Positions 23,300-36,359 of a stretch of DNA of 64,000 bases are shown in pieces (the stretch's first letter is position 1; each line of letters begins with the position of its first letter). The position numbers and the translations under genes were made by a program. The stretch is taken from positions 25,534,501-25,598,500 of the forward strand of contig NC_016132.3 in NCBI RefSeq assembly GCF_000005505.3, written 5' to 3'. A model generated the notes under the pieces. The model was given only the letters and a program-made list of their open reading frames with translations. It was not told the DNA's origin and searched no databases. This DNA is from Brachypodium distachyon. Lineage: Eukaryota; Streptophyta; Magnoliopsida; Poales; Poaceae.

Positions 23300-24430
23300 G
23301 ACCATACAAACGGTTTACAACATTGATATTACAGTGTTTTCAATTGTTCCAGAACTAAATATGCCATGCTATCTAATTATTATGTCTTGTACTACTTCTG
23401 TCCTTTTTGAATCATGCAAACAAAAAAAAAGACCATATCAGCTTGTTATTAGTGTATACTAGTATAATTATAAACTGAAAAAAAAATGTCCAGACAGCTA
23501 AATTAAAGGTCACATGTACGCGTACCAAGACAAGACACCAGGTCATGTTGTATCACGCACAGCAGGGTCCATGTTACCAGCTAATTGGTTGTTAAGAAGA
23601 AGAGGTAGTATGACCAGAGACCAGAGTCTCATTGTACTTACGGGGGTCTCTCTTTTGATTAGCCAATGAGCACTCCAATTATTAATTTTTCATTCATAAT
23701 TTCATAGTCAGTAATCCAGTATATACATACTCAGCTGTAGGTTTTGTTTTAAATCAAACGTTTTTAGATTTGACCGATATTGTTTAAAAGAGTAACAACA
23801 CATATGACATCAAATCAGTATATTATGATACTGCATTTCAAAATGGACCTAGTGATACTAATTTAGTGTCGTAAACATTACTATTTTTTAATAAAATTGG
23901 TCAAACTTATATTTTTGACTTACGACAAAACTTAGATTCATGTACGTAAGAGATAGACCGTAGACGGACTTCTTTGCCCGTTTGAATGGCAAAACAAATA
24001 ATCTCAGTCCACCGAGTAAACAAGACGGGATTAGCCTCACTCTTGTTCTCATCTTGCCATAGGAAGGACGGCAATCTTTGCAAGATTCCAACGGCATTAT
24101 CACCACGGGCCCTCGGAAGAGACAAGCATTGTGGATATTTAATGGGTGCACTGCAGAATATTTAGTACGGATAGCGAGTGGCACTTCTTACAATTTGGAG
24201 CCTCCCCGACAAACTCAACGATCAATGACGCAGCAGAGCTGTGTTCCACTAGTTTCGTCAGTTAGATTGACGATCAGGCGGAACAATTTTTCCGGGAAAT
24301 GGATCCACGAGCCTTTGTGGATAGAGATCCAATGTCTAAGAGCATCTCTTGCGGATAACTAAAACAGAGATGCGAACTTGCAGTTTTCGGTTGAGCTAAA
24401 CTAGAAAATTTTCAGTTCCAAATAGCTTCT
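23300..24430. other. Intergenic DNA without a recognisable gene
   Basis: AT-rich sequence. Open frames at 23888-24362 carry no recognisable domain. Confidence 0.35.
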
Positions 24431-24438
24431 CGCATAAC

Positions 24439-24500
24439 GGATACCGAATTCAGACCTGAATAATTTAACAGATACCGAATTCAGACCTGAATAATTTAGA
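24439..24500. repeat. Tandem duplication, about 32-bp unit
   Basis: GATACCGAATTCAGACCTGA followed by ATAATTTA occurs twice in tandem, at about 24439 and 24471. Confidence 0.8.
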
Positions 24501-24671
24501 CATGAATGATAACTAGTTCATCATTCATCTACCGTCAAGTTCATCATCAAGTTCAAACTACACAAAATATACTACAATAGTTAGTAGGACAAGGAGCAGA
24601 TTACACAAAAACAAAATTTGCTCATTTTGCGTCCTTCTCCTCGCCGCCGCCTTCCCATTCGTCTTCGCCGT

Positions 24672-25512
24672 CTACTCGGCTAGAGCGGCAAGGTACTCGG
24701 GGTCAGTGTCCTCCTTGTCTCGTCGGCGGCGTTTGTCGTTGTAGAGCGTGAGGAGCGAATCAGCGAGGGCCTTCACGTACGCGAGGTCTTTCTCGCCGTC
24801 GACCTCCACCTCGGCCTCCTCGCCTCCTCCTCCTCCTCCTCCTCCTTCCTCCCCAAACCTATGGTTTCGGGGCCTGATCGAGAAGGTGAGCCTTGCCGCG
24901 CAGCGCAGGTGACGCGGGAGGACCCAGCCTCCTCCTGCCGCGGTGTAGCGCAGCCCACGCTCGAACTGCCCACCGCCGCCGCCTCTTCCCGGAACTCCTC
25001 CCACCAGCGATTAGCGTTATTGCTCGTGTGCCGGTACCACCAGAGAGCTCCTCAACGGCGAGCGCCGAGTGCGCGGCGCGCGCGTGCTGCATCCTTTTCG
25101 GCAGATGCGCCGCCGCTGCTGTAATCCCCCTACCGGGGCTACTGTTTCCCCGCCTGTGCGGGGAAGTGGTCCGGCCATCGCAGCGAGCGGTGGAGCTGCC
25201 GGAGTAGTTCATTGGCCACATTTCTGACGGAAATGTGGCGGCCAGAGGTAAGTGGGTGGCAGCGGTGGCAGTGCGAAGTGGGCAGTCGCAGCAGAGGGTG
25301 GCGACGGAATGTGGAGGGTTGGATCCGAACTTGCCCTCAAATACAACATGTATGCGTGGGTTCCGCGGCTGTTTGGGGTAACCCGAATCCATTTCTTCGA
25401 GCCGCCCGGTTTGGGGTATCTGCGTGGGCTGGTTTTTGGCCCAAAATACGAATAGGGGATTCGGTTTCGCCTTTTGCGGTATCTGATAAGATGATCTAAC
25501 CTTATTTAACAA
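24672..25512 (-). pseudogene. Unassigned GC-rich coding-like segment (possible transposon-carried fragment)
   Basis: The minus strand has two overlapping open frames: one of up to 217 residues (24859-25512) and one of up to 110 residues (24672-25004). The second ends in an acidic and basic region, with a Gly run followed by DKRRRRDKEDTDPEYLAALAE. The segment is a GC-rich island inside AT-rich DNA and includes a (CCT)n/(GGA)n run at about 24821-24848. I recognise no domain. It may be a captured gene fragment inside a DNA transposon whose ends I could not define. Confidence 0.25.
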
Positions 25513-25839
25513 ATCATTGCGTTACATGAATTATTTTGATGGTTAAGTCTAAAATTTATAAAGGCGTGAGTATTTCATCTATGACATGTGGAGGACATCT
25601 CGTAACACGTAGGATGACCTTTTGCAAAGCAATCCATCCTCACCAAGCCGTGGCATTGTGGCTCCGTGCCTCAACCTAAGGTGGCATTTAAATCCTCGCG
25701 GGCACACATACTACTCCGTTTGGACTCAACAAACCACGTGACCAGTCTAAAATCCTTGCCCGTATAGTCAAGGCTTGCACTCATTTTCAGTTAAGTAGAG
25801 CTAATACAGCACTGTATCACGGTCTAAAAAGATGATTAA

Positions 25840-26000
25840 GCCTTAGTTTGGCATTGCCGAACTATGTTGTCCTGAACTCATTTTATAATTTGCTATTGAA
25901 AACTACACACAAAAGTAGAAAATTTTGGTTAGCCAAACACGGAAATAGCCAAAAGCGGATGAAAAAAAGGGATTATGATAATCCACCGCCAAACGCAGCC
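25840..26000. mobile_element. Tourist-like MITE
   Basis: This 161-bp element has imperfect inverted ends (GCCTTAGTTTGGCATTG and CCGCCAAACGCAGCC). It is flanked by TAA at 25837-25839 and 26001-26003, the 3-bp target duplication of Tourist elements. Confidence 0.75.
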
Positions 26001-26020
26001 TAACACGGTATTGTTACATA

Positions 26021-26117
26021 CTCACTCCGTTTCTAAATACTTGTCGCGGTTTTAGTGCAAATTTGCACTAAAACCACGACAATGCACTAAAACCGCGACA
26101 AGTATTTAGAAACGGAT
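26021..26117. mobile_element. Stowaway-like MITE, right end eroded
   Basis: The sequence starts after TA with CTCACTCCGTTTCTAAATAC. It runs into a long hairpin (GTCGCGGTTTTAGTGC repeated inverted) and returns as GTATTTAGAAACGG. The final CTCC-type end and TA are lost, replaced by ATGGG. Confidence 0.8.
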
Positions 26118-27459
26118 GGGCCGGCACGGAGACGGGGGAGACGGGAGTTTTCTGGATGGGGAAGAAGAAAGGTCGAGAGGGAGCCAGAGACGCCTCAGTA
26201 TATCCTCTCTTTACCTAAGCGTTTCTCAGCATGTGCGTCCTTCCTTCAGTTTGCTCCCGCTATCCATCTCAGAGAGCTCTTCCTGCCAACATCTCCTCCT
26301 CCGTCCATCACCTGTCCTAGATGATGGCCATATAGGAGGTAGTAGCCTCATGGTTGACTGATCTTATGGCGGAGCTCAATTTTATGCCATTGAGCTTATG
26401 AAGATGTTTTGATTGCAGGGAAATGGGTTCGTGTTTGCCCTATCTAGTTCTGATGAGGATCCAGCAAGCCGAATTTGTCGCAAACGAGCCCAATCCGGAA
26501 AGGGGCTAAACATGTGGAGTGTGAGGTGCTAATTCAGAGATTCTTTTATGTCATGTACTTTGTTTTAGCATGTTGCGAGCGTGTATGTAGTTTGTTACCT
26601 ACACCATGTTGTGTTGCAACGAAGGTAATTATAAATGTTTTCCGAGCAAGTGTTCTACTGGGATTACTGCTTGGTAAAGTGGTAGAGTTTATTTTTGGGG
26701 AAAAGATGAGGTCTTTATTGGTTTAGACTTGTCAAAAGGAGATGGTGTACATTGCGCTTGTGCAGTATGGGCATGCGCACTCTTTTGTAATAAAAAGAAA
26801 AAAAATCAGTTTACTATTTGTTTGCTTGAATTCATAGAAAGTAAAGTATTGGAGAGAAAAACCCGTCACAACATATTATCAACATTTTATGAGCAGAAAA
26901 AAAAAACACTGCGGGAAGGAAACATGTTCTTTTAGCAAAAAATCATCTTTATAAATTAAGCAAACATAGTATACGGTTTCAAAACTACGGTATGAACAAA
27001 TAATAAGGACCTCTAATAAAACCGTAAGTTACAGCAAGGTCTTTTCAAGTCGTCGGTTGTATCTTCACTTTCTACATCTCTATGCTACTCTATTTGCATT
27101 GCAGAGGTTGCGCAGAATACCAAAAATGCACAGGCTGGACTAATCTTCTAAAAAACATTAAAGTGCCGCATGATTTCTTTGGCTTATTACTGAGAATTGA
27201 GAAGGCAATATCGTTGAGCGCAATGTGATCAGAGTTAGATGCAAGGCTGATTTGCTTTGTCATGCACAACCAAAGGAGAACCGGAAAACAAAATAACAAA
27301 ACGAGAGGACTAGTCCCAAAACAAAATTGACATCCAAAAGAGAGTTGACGATCTATGTGACCACAACACCACGAGTCCATGTGGGTAAGGGACCGGTAGA
27401 CCTATGAGACTTTTATTCCTACGAAGCTACTCCACCCATCCACGCAATTAGAGTAATCT
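26118..27459. other. Intergenic DNA without a recognisable gene
   Basis: Open frames at 26116-26361, 26475-26726 and 27090-27380 lack recognisable domains and have ordinary AT-rich composition. I cannot support a gene. Confidence 0.35.
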
Positions 27460-27470
27460 GACTTAGTCTA

Positions 27471-27667
27471 TAAATTTTTTTTGAGAACACGGTAGAAACG
27501 CAGACGGTCACAACACGTGCATGCACTCACCCCTACGAAGACACACACGCACACCCTATCTTACCAGTTAAAAAATAGCGTCGATTAATCTTAGAATAAT
27601 TCAGAGAAATGTGACACCCGTGTCAAGTTTAGAACTTAAACCTGGGTGGGCTGATTCGCTCAGTCCC
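27471..27667 (-). mobile_element. SINE with target-site duplication
   Basis: On the minus strand the roughly 197-bp unit carries a B-box-like motif (GGTTTAAGTTCTAAAC) near its 5' end. It also has a GTGTGCGTGTGTGT / GTGAGTGCATGCACGTG region and a short A tail (T run at 27475-27481 on the plus strand). It is flanked by the 11-bp direct repeat GACTTAGTCTA at 27460-27470 and 27668-27678. It resembles tRNA-derived grass SINEs with the same 3' style. The A box is degenerate. Confidence 0.75.
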
Positions 27668-28303
27668 GACTTAGTCTACAGTTTAGACACATCTTCTAGT
27701 GCTGGAAGGCCCGGAATAAAAAATAACCAATGTGGGAAAAACTTCGACAACAGCAGGTTTTAGCTCGCCTCTCTTTTCTTAATTGCACCGGGTGCGGTGG
27801 GCCTGTGTGGCTCATAAAGGAAGGTCATTGTCATGTCTCTACCCAGGAGAGCCCAACTGCCTTTCAAACAAACAAAATTTGGGCCTGGTTGGGCCGGGGC
27901 TTGAGCAGAAGCTTCTCGGACATCTAGCCAGGGAACGAAATTAAGCACTAAGTTCCAGTTTTCCAGTGAAGTACTGTAGATCACATCCCATGTCGCAGAT
28001 TCCTGAGGGAGTGAGGGAGATGAGAATATGAGGTGTGTGGCCGACGTCCTGCCTCCCGAGCACGCTACAAACGTGACCAAATTGGTATGCTGACTGCTGA
28101 CGTCGCACGACTTAGTACGCATGCTTCCAACTCCACGTGCTCGAGAAAAATGGGAGTGTAGTATAAAAATGCGGCGCCTCGATGGCTCGGCTCGGTATGC
28201 CGCGCGCGCATGCGTGACGAGCTAAAGTTAGACGCCATCTCAGGCCGGCCGCGCTGCCGCTTTGACAGACGACCAAGAGACGAGGTGGTCTGAGGGTGTG
28301 TAA

Positions 28304-28534
28304 GGGTGTGTTTGTTTTTCTTTCAAAACATATCAAGTTAATTTTTTGTCATTAACTAAAATTTGGTGTTTGTTTGGATGGTGACCAAATATTTGGTTAG
28401 TGAATGTTTCATAGCCAACTTTAATTCAATTTTTTATCAAAGTTGGCCAACTCATGGGCTAATAAAACCATCACCAATTATTTGGCTAGCCAAATTTTTG
28501 GTAGGGCTACTTTAGGCTCAAACTAAACAGACCC
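28304..28534. mobile_element. Tourist-like MITE
   Basis: This 231-bp element has inverted ends GGGTGTGTTTGTTTTTC and CAAACTAAACAGACCC. The flanking TAA target duplications lie at 28301-28303 and 28535-28537. It contains internal TTTGGTTAG/CTAACCAAA-style inverted motifs and no coding capacity. Confidence 0.85.
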
Positions 28535-28539
28535 TAATT

Positions 28540-30269
28540 TTAACATCTATATTCCACGGCAGCGCATCCATAAAGATAACATTTCACGCAGTGATGTCGG
28601 AACTTGCTTGATGGTGGTGGAAATGGTTGCCTGGCTTCAAATCCTTGGACCACTAGAATGGATTGAAGGGACGGTACTCCATCCGATTTTTGTCGTGATT
28701 TTAGTTCAATTTTAAAAAAAGAAACCCTACAATGATTTAACATTTTCACTTTACAGTTTCGGCACATGCTTGGGCAGGATGGTGGCATTCTTATTTTCGT
28801 CGTATGTTGGCTAGCTCTGTACTAATGGGTATACCATCTGATGATGCCATTGACAGCTCACCTATCCGACTAAGCTATTGAGCGCATATATCATGCAAAA
28901 TCATGACATTTTACTCGTAGTTTCTTCTCTTCTGGTGGAGGCCTGGTTTGGTTGGTTTGAAGTTTAACACTTTTTTATTGTCAAAATACACTTTAGGTAC
29001 CACTTGGCATAAGTGTTAAGCTATTAGAAAAATTATAAAAAAACAATCAAAAGAATAGTTAAGTCACTTCTACCATGTACCCGGTGAATAACGGCTTCCA
29101 TTGTTAGACTAAACTAAACATGCTTAGATTAAAAACTAATGACAAGATCTTATAACCTTAGTCTAGAACATGATCACAGATGCGGAATTAAACTAACCAT
29201 TGGTTGGAGCAGCCATGGACATCTCTGGTGTCGTCGTAGGAGTTGTTGTTGTCGACGTAGGAGTTCGTGCAGGGTAGCGGCGACCCTCGGGGCGCCACTG
29301 GCACTGGCCTGGACGGGGATCGGACCTTCGGTTGCTCTCCAACGCCACGAATTGATAGGTGTGATTTCGGTGGAACGTTGGGAATGAACCCTTGGGGGTT
29401 CCCTTTTATATTGGAACTTTGGGTCTGGTGCCGATCTCAAATCGCTGAGATTGTGCTACCGATCATTGCACGTTTATGGCTAATTGCTTAATTAGCGGCG
29501 TGATTAGCGGCCGGCTAATTAGGCATGTTTATGGCTAATTGCGTAATTAGCGACTGCCTAATTAGCGCTGTTATTAGGTGAGATCATTCCTAACATCCAT
29601 CCCTCCCGTTGTGCTCCCAGTACAACCATAGTTTCCTGTCACACATTTCAACTCCTTTGCAAACCGGTGGTGAAGGCGGCATGGTTCTCCTCCTTTTTGT
29701 TGTTGTCGTGACTCGGGGTTTGGGCGGTATAGGGCTTTACGATCGGTAGGAGGGATATTGGTTTGCCATGTGGCTTCGGATGACGGTGATGCTCTCTGAC
29801 TTGGACAAAGGTTCTAGCTCCTTGGCGGTTGCCAACTTTAGTTTGGGTGCATGCCCCACATGATGGTTGCGTATAGGCCCTCTTGCAGTGGAGCCTAGTG
29901 TGCCTATAGACCCTTTGCGTCGTGGCAGTGGCCAGGTGCGCGGGTAGCAGCGTCAGGTTGTGACCTAGCAAAGGAACAATTGCAAAGTCTCTGCACATCG
30001 CCACCGCGAGGTGGTGGATCAGCCAGTGGTCTAGATGCAACCAGGGGTGGGGTGACATATGACATGACGTCGGTTGCTTGGTGGCCGACGTCTACATTGG
30101 GGTTGCATCCAATGAACTTCTCTTGTGTTCTCGACATGAGTGGAGAGACGTGCATGATTTGGTGGTAGGCGTCAATGGTTGTGAAGGTAGTTGGCTAACA
30201 CAACAGATGTTGGTCGATAGAGATGGTTTTAGCTGGATCCGACAAACATCAATGTATTTCTATCATTCA
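28540..30269. other. Intergenic DNA; short direct repeat; no convincing gene
   Basis: A 28-bp block (GTTTATGGCTAATTGC followed by TAATTAGCG) repeats at about 29471 and 29526, inside a tract rich in TAATTAGCG. The minus-strand open frame at 29648-30058 and the plus-strand one at 29139-29387 show no domain I recognise. Confidence 0.35.
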
Positions 30270-30950
30270 CCTAGGCCTGGACATTTTACTCCGTACTCGG
30301 AGAGTAGCTTGACTCGTTTGGTACTCGGCTCGTTAGACTAAAGAACCGAGTAGAGCACCTACTGAAACTCGTTAACACTAAAGAGCTTAACGAGCCGAGC
30401 TAGCGAGACTCGCGAGCATGCTCGTTTGCTCGTTATCTGGCGTCTGGCAGTCGAACCAAACACACTAGCCCACGACTTGTTAGGCCAGGCACACCCTCCC
30501 GAACAGCCCAACTGTCTGAATGCGGCCCAAGCCCAAGACTCGTTAGGTCACTCGGGTCTCCAGTCTCCTCGTCTCGTACTCTCGTCAAACTAATATTAGT
30601 CTTATTAGTGTTTCTGTATTGTACTGTATGAGGACACCGAAGCTGTGTAATGGCTGATAGTTTTATGAGTATTTGTGTTGTAGCCTGTAATGGTTATTAG
30701 TCTTATTTGTTATGGTCTTATTATATAATGTTGTACACATGTTTTGCTTGTCATTTTTTCTGCATAGATGCTGCCCATTTTTTTCACCGCTAACGAGCTT
30801 AACGAGCGCTTGCGAGCAGTAAACGAACCGAGCCGAACAGGTTTTGATGTTCATTAAGGTTAACGAGCATAACGAGCCAAGCTCTTAACGAGCCGAGTTC
30901 TTAACGAGCGAGCTGTTAGCGAGTCGAGCATGCTCGTTAGCCAGGCAATC
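30270..30950. mobile_element. AACGAGC-rich non-autonomous DNA transposon (hAT-like)
   Basis: Both flanks of this roughly 680-bp segment are packed with CTCGTT/AACGAGC and GAGCCGAG motifs in opposite orientation. They enclose an AT-rich middle. The ends read GGCCTGG and CCAGGCA, with a partial flanking match (TCACCT on both sides). The motif style matches the remnant at 2864-3424. I infer a hAT-like element; no transposase is present. Confidence 0.5.
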
Positions 30951-31124
30951 ACCTCTATAGCGTTGGAATCAAAATGGGCACGACTGAGTTGAGCTTGCTT
31001 CGCACTAGTATGGCCTTCACAATCCCTTGTTTTGCAAACCAATAGATTTGTGCTAGGAAGTTACAAAAACATGACGTTTTGAACTTAGTTTTAGTATATA
31101 TAATTTGTCTATGCTTGGGCTCCC

Positions 31125-31229
31125 GCTGCCTGCAAATACCTTGGGCTCCCGCAGAATGTAAGGAAGCCGGGACGTGTGGCGATTCAACCGCTGTTGTGAC
31201 AAGATGGTGGCAAAATTGCAAAAGTAGAA
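31125..31229 (+). pseudogene. LINE ORF2 fragment, upstream half split by the LTR element
   Basis: The plus strand, read in more than one frame, encodes YLGLP near 31130, a KPG motif, and then KMVAKLQKW-like sequence up to the LTR border at 31229. The same reading resumes at 39176/39181 with GK-LSKAGHLVLVNSV, a typical continuation of the LINE region after the reverse transcriptase. The two halves are therefore one LINE interrupted by the 7.9-kb retrotransposon. The start is approximate. Confidence 0.65.
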
Positions 31230-32238
31230 TGATATGAACATGATCACCATGGATACGACCATTAGAATCCTAATTGTTGGTGTATCTAATAACAATTATA
31301 ATCAGGTGAATTCAATTACTAAAAGTTTTTAATATGTTACTTGCAAAGAGGCGGAGCTCTTATCTTGTGTAATCTTATTATGTAGGCATCTTATTGAACT
31401 TTACAAGTCCAAAGCGAAGATGAAGTGTGATAGCCTGCAAATGGAGATTCAAAGTGAAGCCTATCAAGTCTACTTTCCAACAAATCAAACGGCACATGAT
31501 TCGGATCTTGCTAGAGAAAAATATCACGAATTAAAGTTGAATCCGATTCGGGTCCGAGCTGTCAGGAGACCCGAATTTGTTTTAATCACCCAGGCCGCAT
31601 CCGGAGTCCAAATCAATCAAACAAGTACTTTTTGGAAAAGTAATTACAAGACCTTTCCAACGGGTCTGGCCCCATCAAGACATTCGACTCGTGCTGACCT
31701 TGGCGGACAAAACAAGCTGACGGATCTGTTTTTATGTTTCCAAATGAGTTGTAGTTTGTTAGGAAAGTTAAGATAGACTTGGATTTCGGCCTCCTCCTCA
31801 AGGTGGATAAAATATCTCTTACTACTCTTTTATATACTCCATGTGTTCCCCTAAGGAGTCTTGGGTTTTGTTTAGTTGAAAGTTAGCAATCGCTACTACT
31901 TCGTGTAATCGCGTGTGTCGGTTAGACCACCTGTTTTACAGCTTTTCGAACCCCAACTTATCGTCTCGTTGAGACATTGGTTTGATATAGTATACTTGCA
32001 ATTTCAGATTGCATCTGCTATTATCTTGTTCTTGCTTGTTCTTCAATTGCTTGCAAGAACAATGACCTTCGTGGTCAGGTTGATCGTGCCCCCACGTGAT
32101 CAATAACCCTTCGGAGTTGGTGTATTGATTGCTAAGGCGCTGCCTTCTAGGCCGTAGTCGGATCGTCAACGTCACCTCTTATCCAAATCGAGAGTTACCA
32201 ATCTCATCGAAAGATTGGGCCATCCCCGACCCATATCA
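31230..32238 (+). repeat. 5' LTR of the gag-only retrotransposon
   Basis: This 1009-bp direct repeat of 37848-39175 starts TGATATGAACATGATCACC and ends CGACCCATATCA. A TATATACTCC box at about 31831-31840 could be the core promoter. A few percent divergence from the 3' copy is visible by eye. Confidence 0.88.
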
Positions 32239-33582
32239 CGTGGTATCAAAGCATAAGGTTGCTCGGTGAGATTTTTCCAGTTTTTCCATAGTTTAGATTT
32301 GTTTTACCTGTAGTCCAGAAAAAGCCAATAAAAAAAGGTAGAGATTAGTTACCTTCGTCCCCAAAACCAATCTGAGCCTTGCAATTTTCACATTATTATT
32401 TGCATTGTTGAATTTTTGCTGCATTAATCGTATCGAGTTGCTGGATTAGATTGGATCGTTTTTCAGACTTTTCCTACTAGATCGAACTTGCTTTTGGTTT
32501 TCTTGTTATTCGTGTGACGCAGGTTTCCTTCATCAATCTTCCACCTCCAATCTCCCTGCCACACCACCACCACGCCTACAATCCTTCGCTGCCACCATCA
32601 TAAAAAAATTTCGCATTGCAGTTGCCATCCGCGCCGATTTCGAGTCCGAGTCCAATCGGGAAATTTTTTGGAAAGTGTTTTGGAATAAGGAAAGAGATCG
32701 ATTTTTGTTTGGAGATAAAGTTGTTTGAAAGTTGTGAAGAAGGAAAGAAAAGAAAAGAAATAAAAAAAACGAAAAAAAAGAGAGAAAAAAGAATCAGTTT
32801 CGGATCCACGTTGAGAAGAATTCTAGTTCCGAGTCGGTTTGACCTGTGTTCAGTAAAACGGGCATATATATTGTATACCAACTCGGATTTGGACGTTCTA
32901 GTACTTTTTGGAAAGCGTGCAACAAGGCGCACGCAGAAATATCCAGGGCATCGGCCTGCTCTTTGACCCTCAAATTCGGTTTGTAAGGTGCACTTTCAGA
33001 GCTTCCAAGTTTCTGGATCCAGTTTCCGGCATCGCTGCAGCCCGGTGTTTTTTCGTTATCTCCACAGTCCGGCCTCCGATTTGAGTGATCTTGCACTTGC
33101 TGTAAAGCTTGTTTCGATATGCTCCTAACCCATATTTTTTCATATTTTTCTGAATTTTCCTTACTGCAGCCTTTGCTGTTCTTTGACAGACCGACGTACA
33201 GTTTTCTGGTCCTTCTTTTGCGTGAGTTTCTGGGGTTAAAAAAAAGAAAAAAGAAGAAGAAAAGAATAAGAAGCCAAACAAAGGCCACAAAAAGAAAAAA
33301 AATACAAGGGTTTTACTTGTTATGCCATTTTTTGATCTCTCTATTCCTACCTTCTTCAGTATGTAGGCTTAGATTATTTCTGTAATTCGTTCTTATCGAC
33401 TTCAGCAGTTAGGACTAGCATTATTGAGCATATTTTGAACTTTGCATTGCTGATTTGAGTATTTGCTATTCCTTGCTACTCACAAAAGCCTCCAAGCTAC
33501 ACAGATTCTACACCTAGGTTGTTTGTTACCGAGGCATCGATACATTCAATCTTCGGAGGGCTTTGTTACGCCGTTGGCCATC

Positions 33583-36107
33583 TGAAAAGACCTCGATGTC
33601 GCCTAGAGGGGGGGGGGTGAATAGGCGTTTTAAAACTTCTACGGATTTGGCTCTATATATCGTAAATGCGGAATTAAACTAGTCGGATATTTTTAAGCAC
33701 AAATCCTAAATATGCTAGCCTCAACTACAGTGCACCGACAACTTAAACTATAACAAGATGAGCACCAAAATTAAACAACAAGCTAGCACAACATGTATAA
33801 GATAGCATAAAGCACATATACGATAATATATGACTTCAAGCACGATGGCTATCACAAATTTAAGCGCAATTGAATGAACTCGGTTTAGAAATAGCCGAGG
33901 CACACGGAGACGATGTTCACTTCCAAAGAAGCTAATCACCGTTGGAGAGGTGCGGGCACCACAAGAGGTAACCCGAATAGCCGTAAAAGGGCACACCCAA
34001 CTCCTTGAGCCTCCCACACCAAAGTAGGAGCTCAATCACTAAGATGGCTAGATTCTTCCTCCACTCCGGAGATGGCAAGCTCCACAACCAATTCACAAAG
34101 CACCATAAAGGAGAACCTCAGGCCTCTTCACAATCTCCACGAAGAGGTCACTGGGGCGACAACCCCTAAGCCGTCTAGGAGGATAACCTCCAAGAGTAAC
34201 AAGCTCACGGGCTCTCACTCGAACTAATCAAGGTAGAGAGCTCAAACCAATCCACCAAATGCAAATCAAGAACACAAGAAATGCTCAAATCCCTCTCTCC
34301 CAAATCTCACCCAAATCAAGAAATGGAATGGAGAAATTGGAGAGGAGGAACAAATGAGGAGATCAACAAATGATCCCTCCAAATAGATCTACAAACTCCC
34401 TTCAATTTGATAGGGGATTTGGGACTTGGGGAAGGTGGAGAAAGCTCAAAGGAATGGGGAAATTTTGATCTAGGAGCATACTTGCCCGTTAGGGAAGAAG
34501 CCCCTTATATAGGGGTTCCCCCGAATCTGCCCGTTGGGGCCAAATTCCACAGCCCGGAGGGCTCCCGGAGGTTCCGGACGAAATCCGGACCAAAAAATCG
34601 AATAGGAAAAACGCTACTGGAGTCACACGGAGGTTTTCCCGCAATTTGCCCGGAAGTTCCGGCTGACAAAAAGCTGCAGAACCAATCACACGAAAACGGC
34701 AATAACTTTTGCATACGAACTCCGATTTCGATGAACTTGGACTTGTTTCGAAGATAACAACGATCTCTACAAACTCACACAGAAATACAACAAAGATCAA
34801 CCAAAAGATATGATGCAAAATATGCAAAGGTTTGATAACTCTACGCACGACGTGTTCAAGTTACCGCCCGAAAGCCCCTCTTGATAGAATGGCTATCAAA
34901 CCTGTAAACCGGTCTCCCACCAAACTCCTTGAGACCGGTAAAACTAGAAAAACCTAGCTAGAATATACCTTTTTCTTGAGCAATCCACTTTAGGTTGATG
35001 TAGGCGTTAATGCTCGTCGCAAGTTGGAATCATTCGCTTGATCACGGTCACTTGGTGAAGATACTCAATTTGCTCCCCCATACTTCAATGTGGGAGACCT
35101 TCACTTTAAGCTCATCTTCACATGTCCATTATCACCAAATGGATGGCAAGCTTCAAGCATGTATCTTCTCGGGATGCTTATATTGAGCTTGCCCTTTGTC
35201 AATCTTGATGACCGTCTCCATATGGGCTATATAAGATTGTTTCTTCAAAACTTGCCCATATGTATCACCTAACCCTCAACCAAATAACATAGGCATAATA
35301 TTGGTTAGTCCATAAGTGCAATATACAATTGCTTACCATATGATTCATGTATATAATCCTCGGAGTGTGCTTTTCTTGATCTTGCTCTTCTCAACCTTGA
35401 TGAATCATCACCACTTGATCTCATCTCTCATGGGCTATATGAAATCATACCGCTAGATCTCATGTGGTACATAATTACGCTTGTGAGTTGACCAACTTGA
35501 ATCCAGTATTTGCACTTATTCTTGGTCAACCTTCATCTTTGCTTTACTCCATCTTTATGATATTATGAATATCACTTTAGTCTTCTTCATCTTCTAACAC
35601 AAAATCTTGAGACACCAAATGGATTATTCACTCGATTACTTGCTCCATGACTTGGTTAACCATGATTCAACTCATGAGCTCAACATAACCTTATCATGAA
35701 ACCATATGTTGAATGCTTATCTTGTAATCATTCTCTCAAGATATTAATCCTTCACGGGAACTCACTTCCTTCTTCTTGACAATATTTGATATACTAGCAT
35801 TCCTTCATATAAAGCTTATTGCAAACACTTATCCAAATGGATTGTCATCGGATACCAAAACCACACATTCAATTGTCAACTCTCATTATATATCTTTATC
35901 TTCATGACATTTATCATTGAATTAACCAAGTGGTCTTCATTCATTGCCTATGAAACATTCCTTCAAATATATCTCAACTAAAACATTAGTCCATAGGGAT
36001 TGTCATTAATTACCAAAACCACACATGGGGCAACATGCACTTTCAATCTCCTCCATAGTGATTGTCATTAATTACCAAAACCACACATGGGGCAACATGC
36101 ACTTTCA
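33583..36107. mobile_element. Solo LTR (2.5 kb) nested in the gag-only element
   Basis: The sequence begins TGAAAAGACCTCGATGTCGCC, ends CAACATGCACTTTCA, and is flanked by a perfect 5-bp duplication, CCATC, at 33578-33582 and 36108-36112. It has no internal coding region. The last about 60 bp are duplicated in tandem (CATTAATTACCAAAACCACA at about 36006 and 36066). A TG..CA border with a 5-bp duplication and no internal region indicates a solo LTR left after LTR-LTR recombination. The superfamily is not determined. Confidence 0.8.
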
Positions 36108-36359
36108 CCATCACCTTCCTGTTTTGCATGGTAAGAACTCGTAAGAACATGATTTTTAGCTTGAGAGTTGAGCGACTGGTAGCCACATCCTAGTAGTTGA
36201 TAGGAACATATTCTTGCGATTTGTTTCTTGTTTTCTACTAACCATGACAGGACTTACACGAAGAATGGAAAACAGGCCTATGCTATCAAGTGACTGACAT
36301 GAGCGCTTTTCACCACATCCATCCTCCTCGTCTCTTGTTGACATTGGCAAGGCAAAGGT

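Noticed and set aside
29648..30058. 136-residue minus-strand open frame
   Set aside because: No recognisable domain, and codon use and composition are unremarkable.
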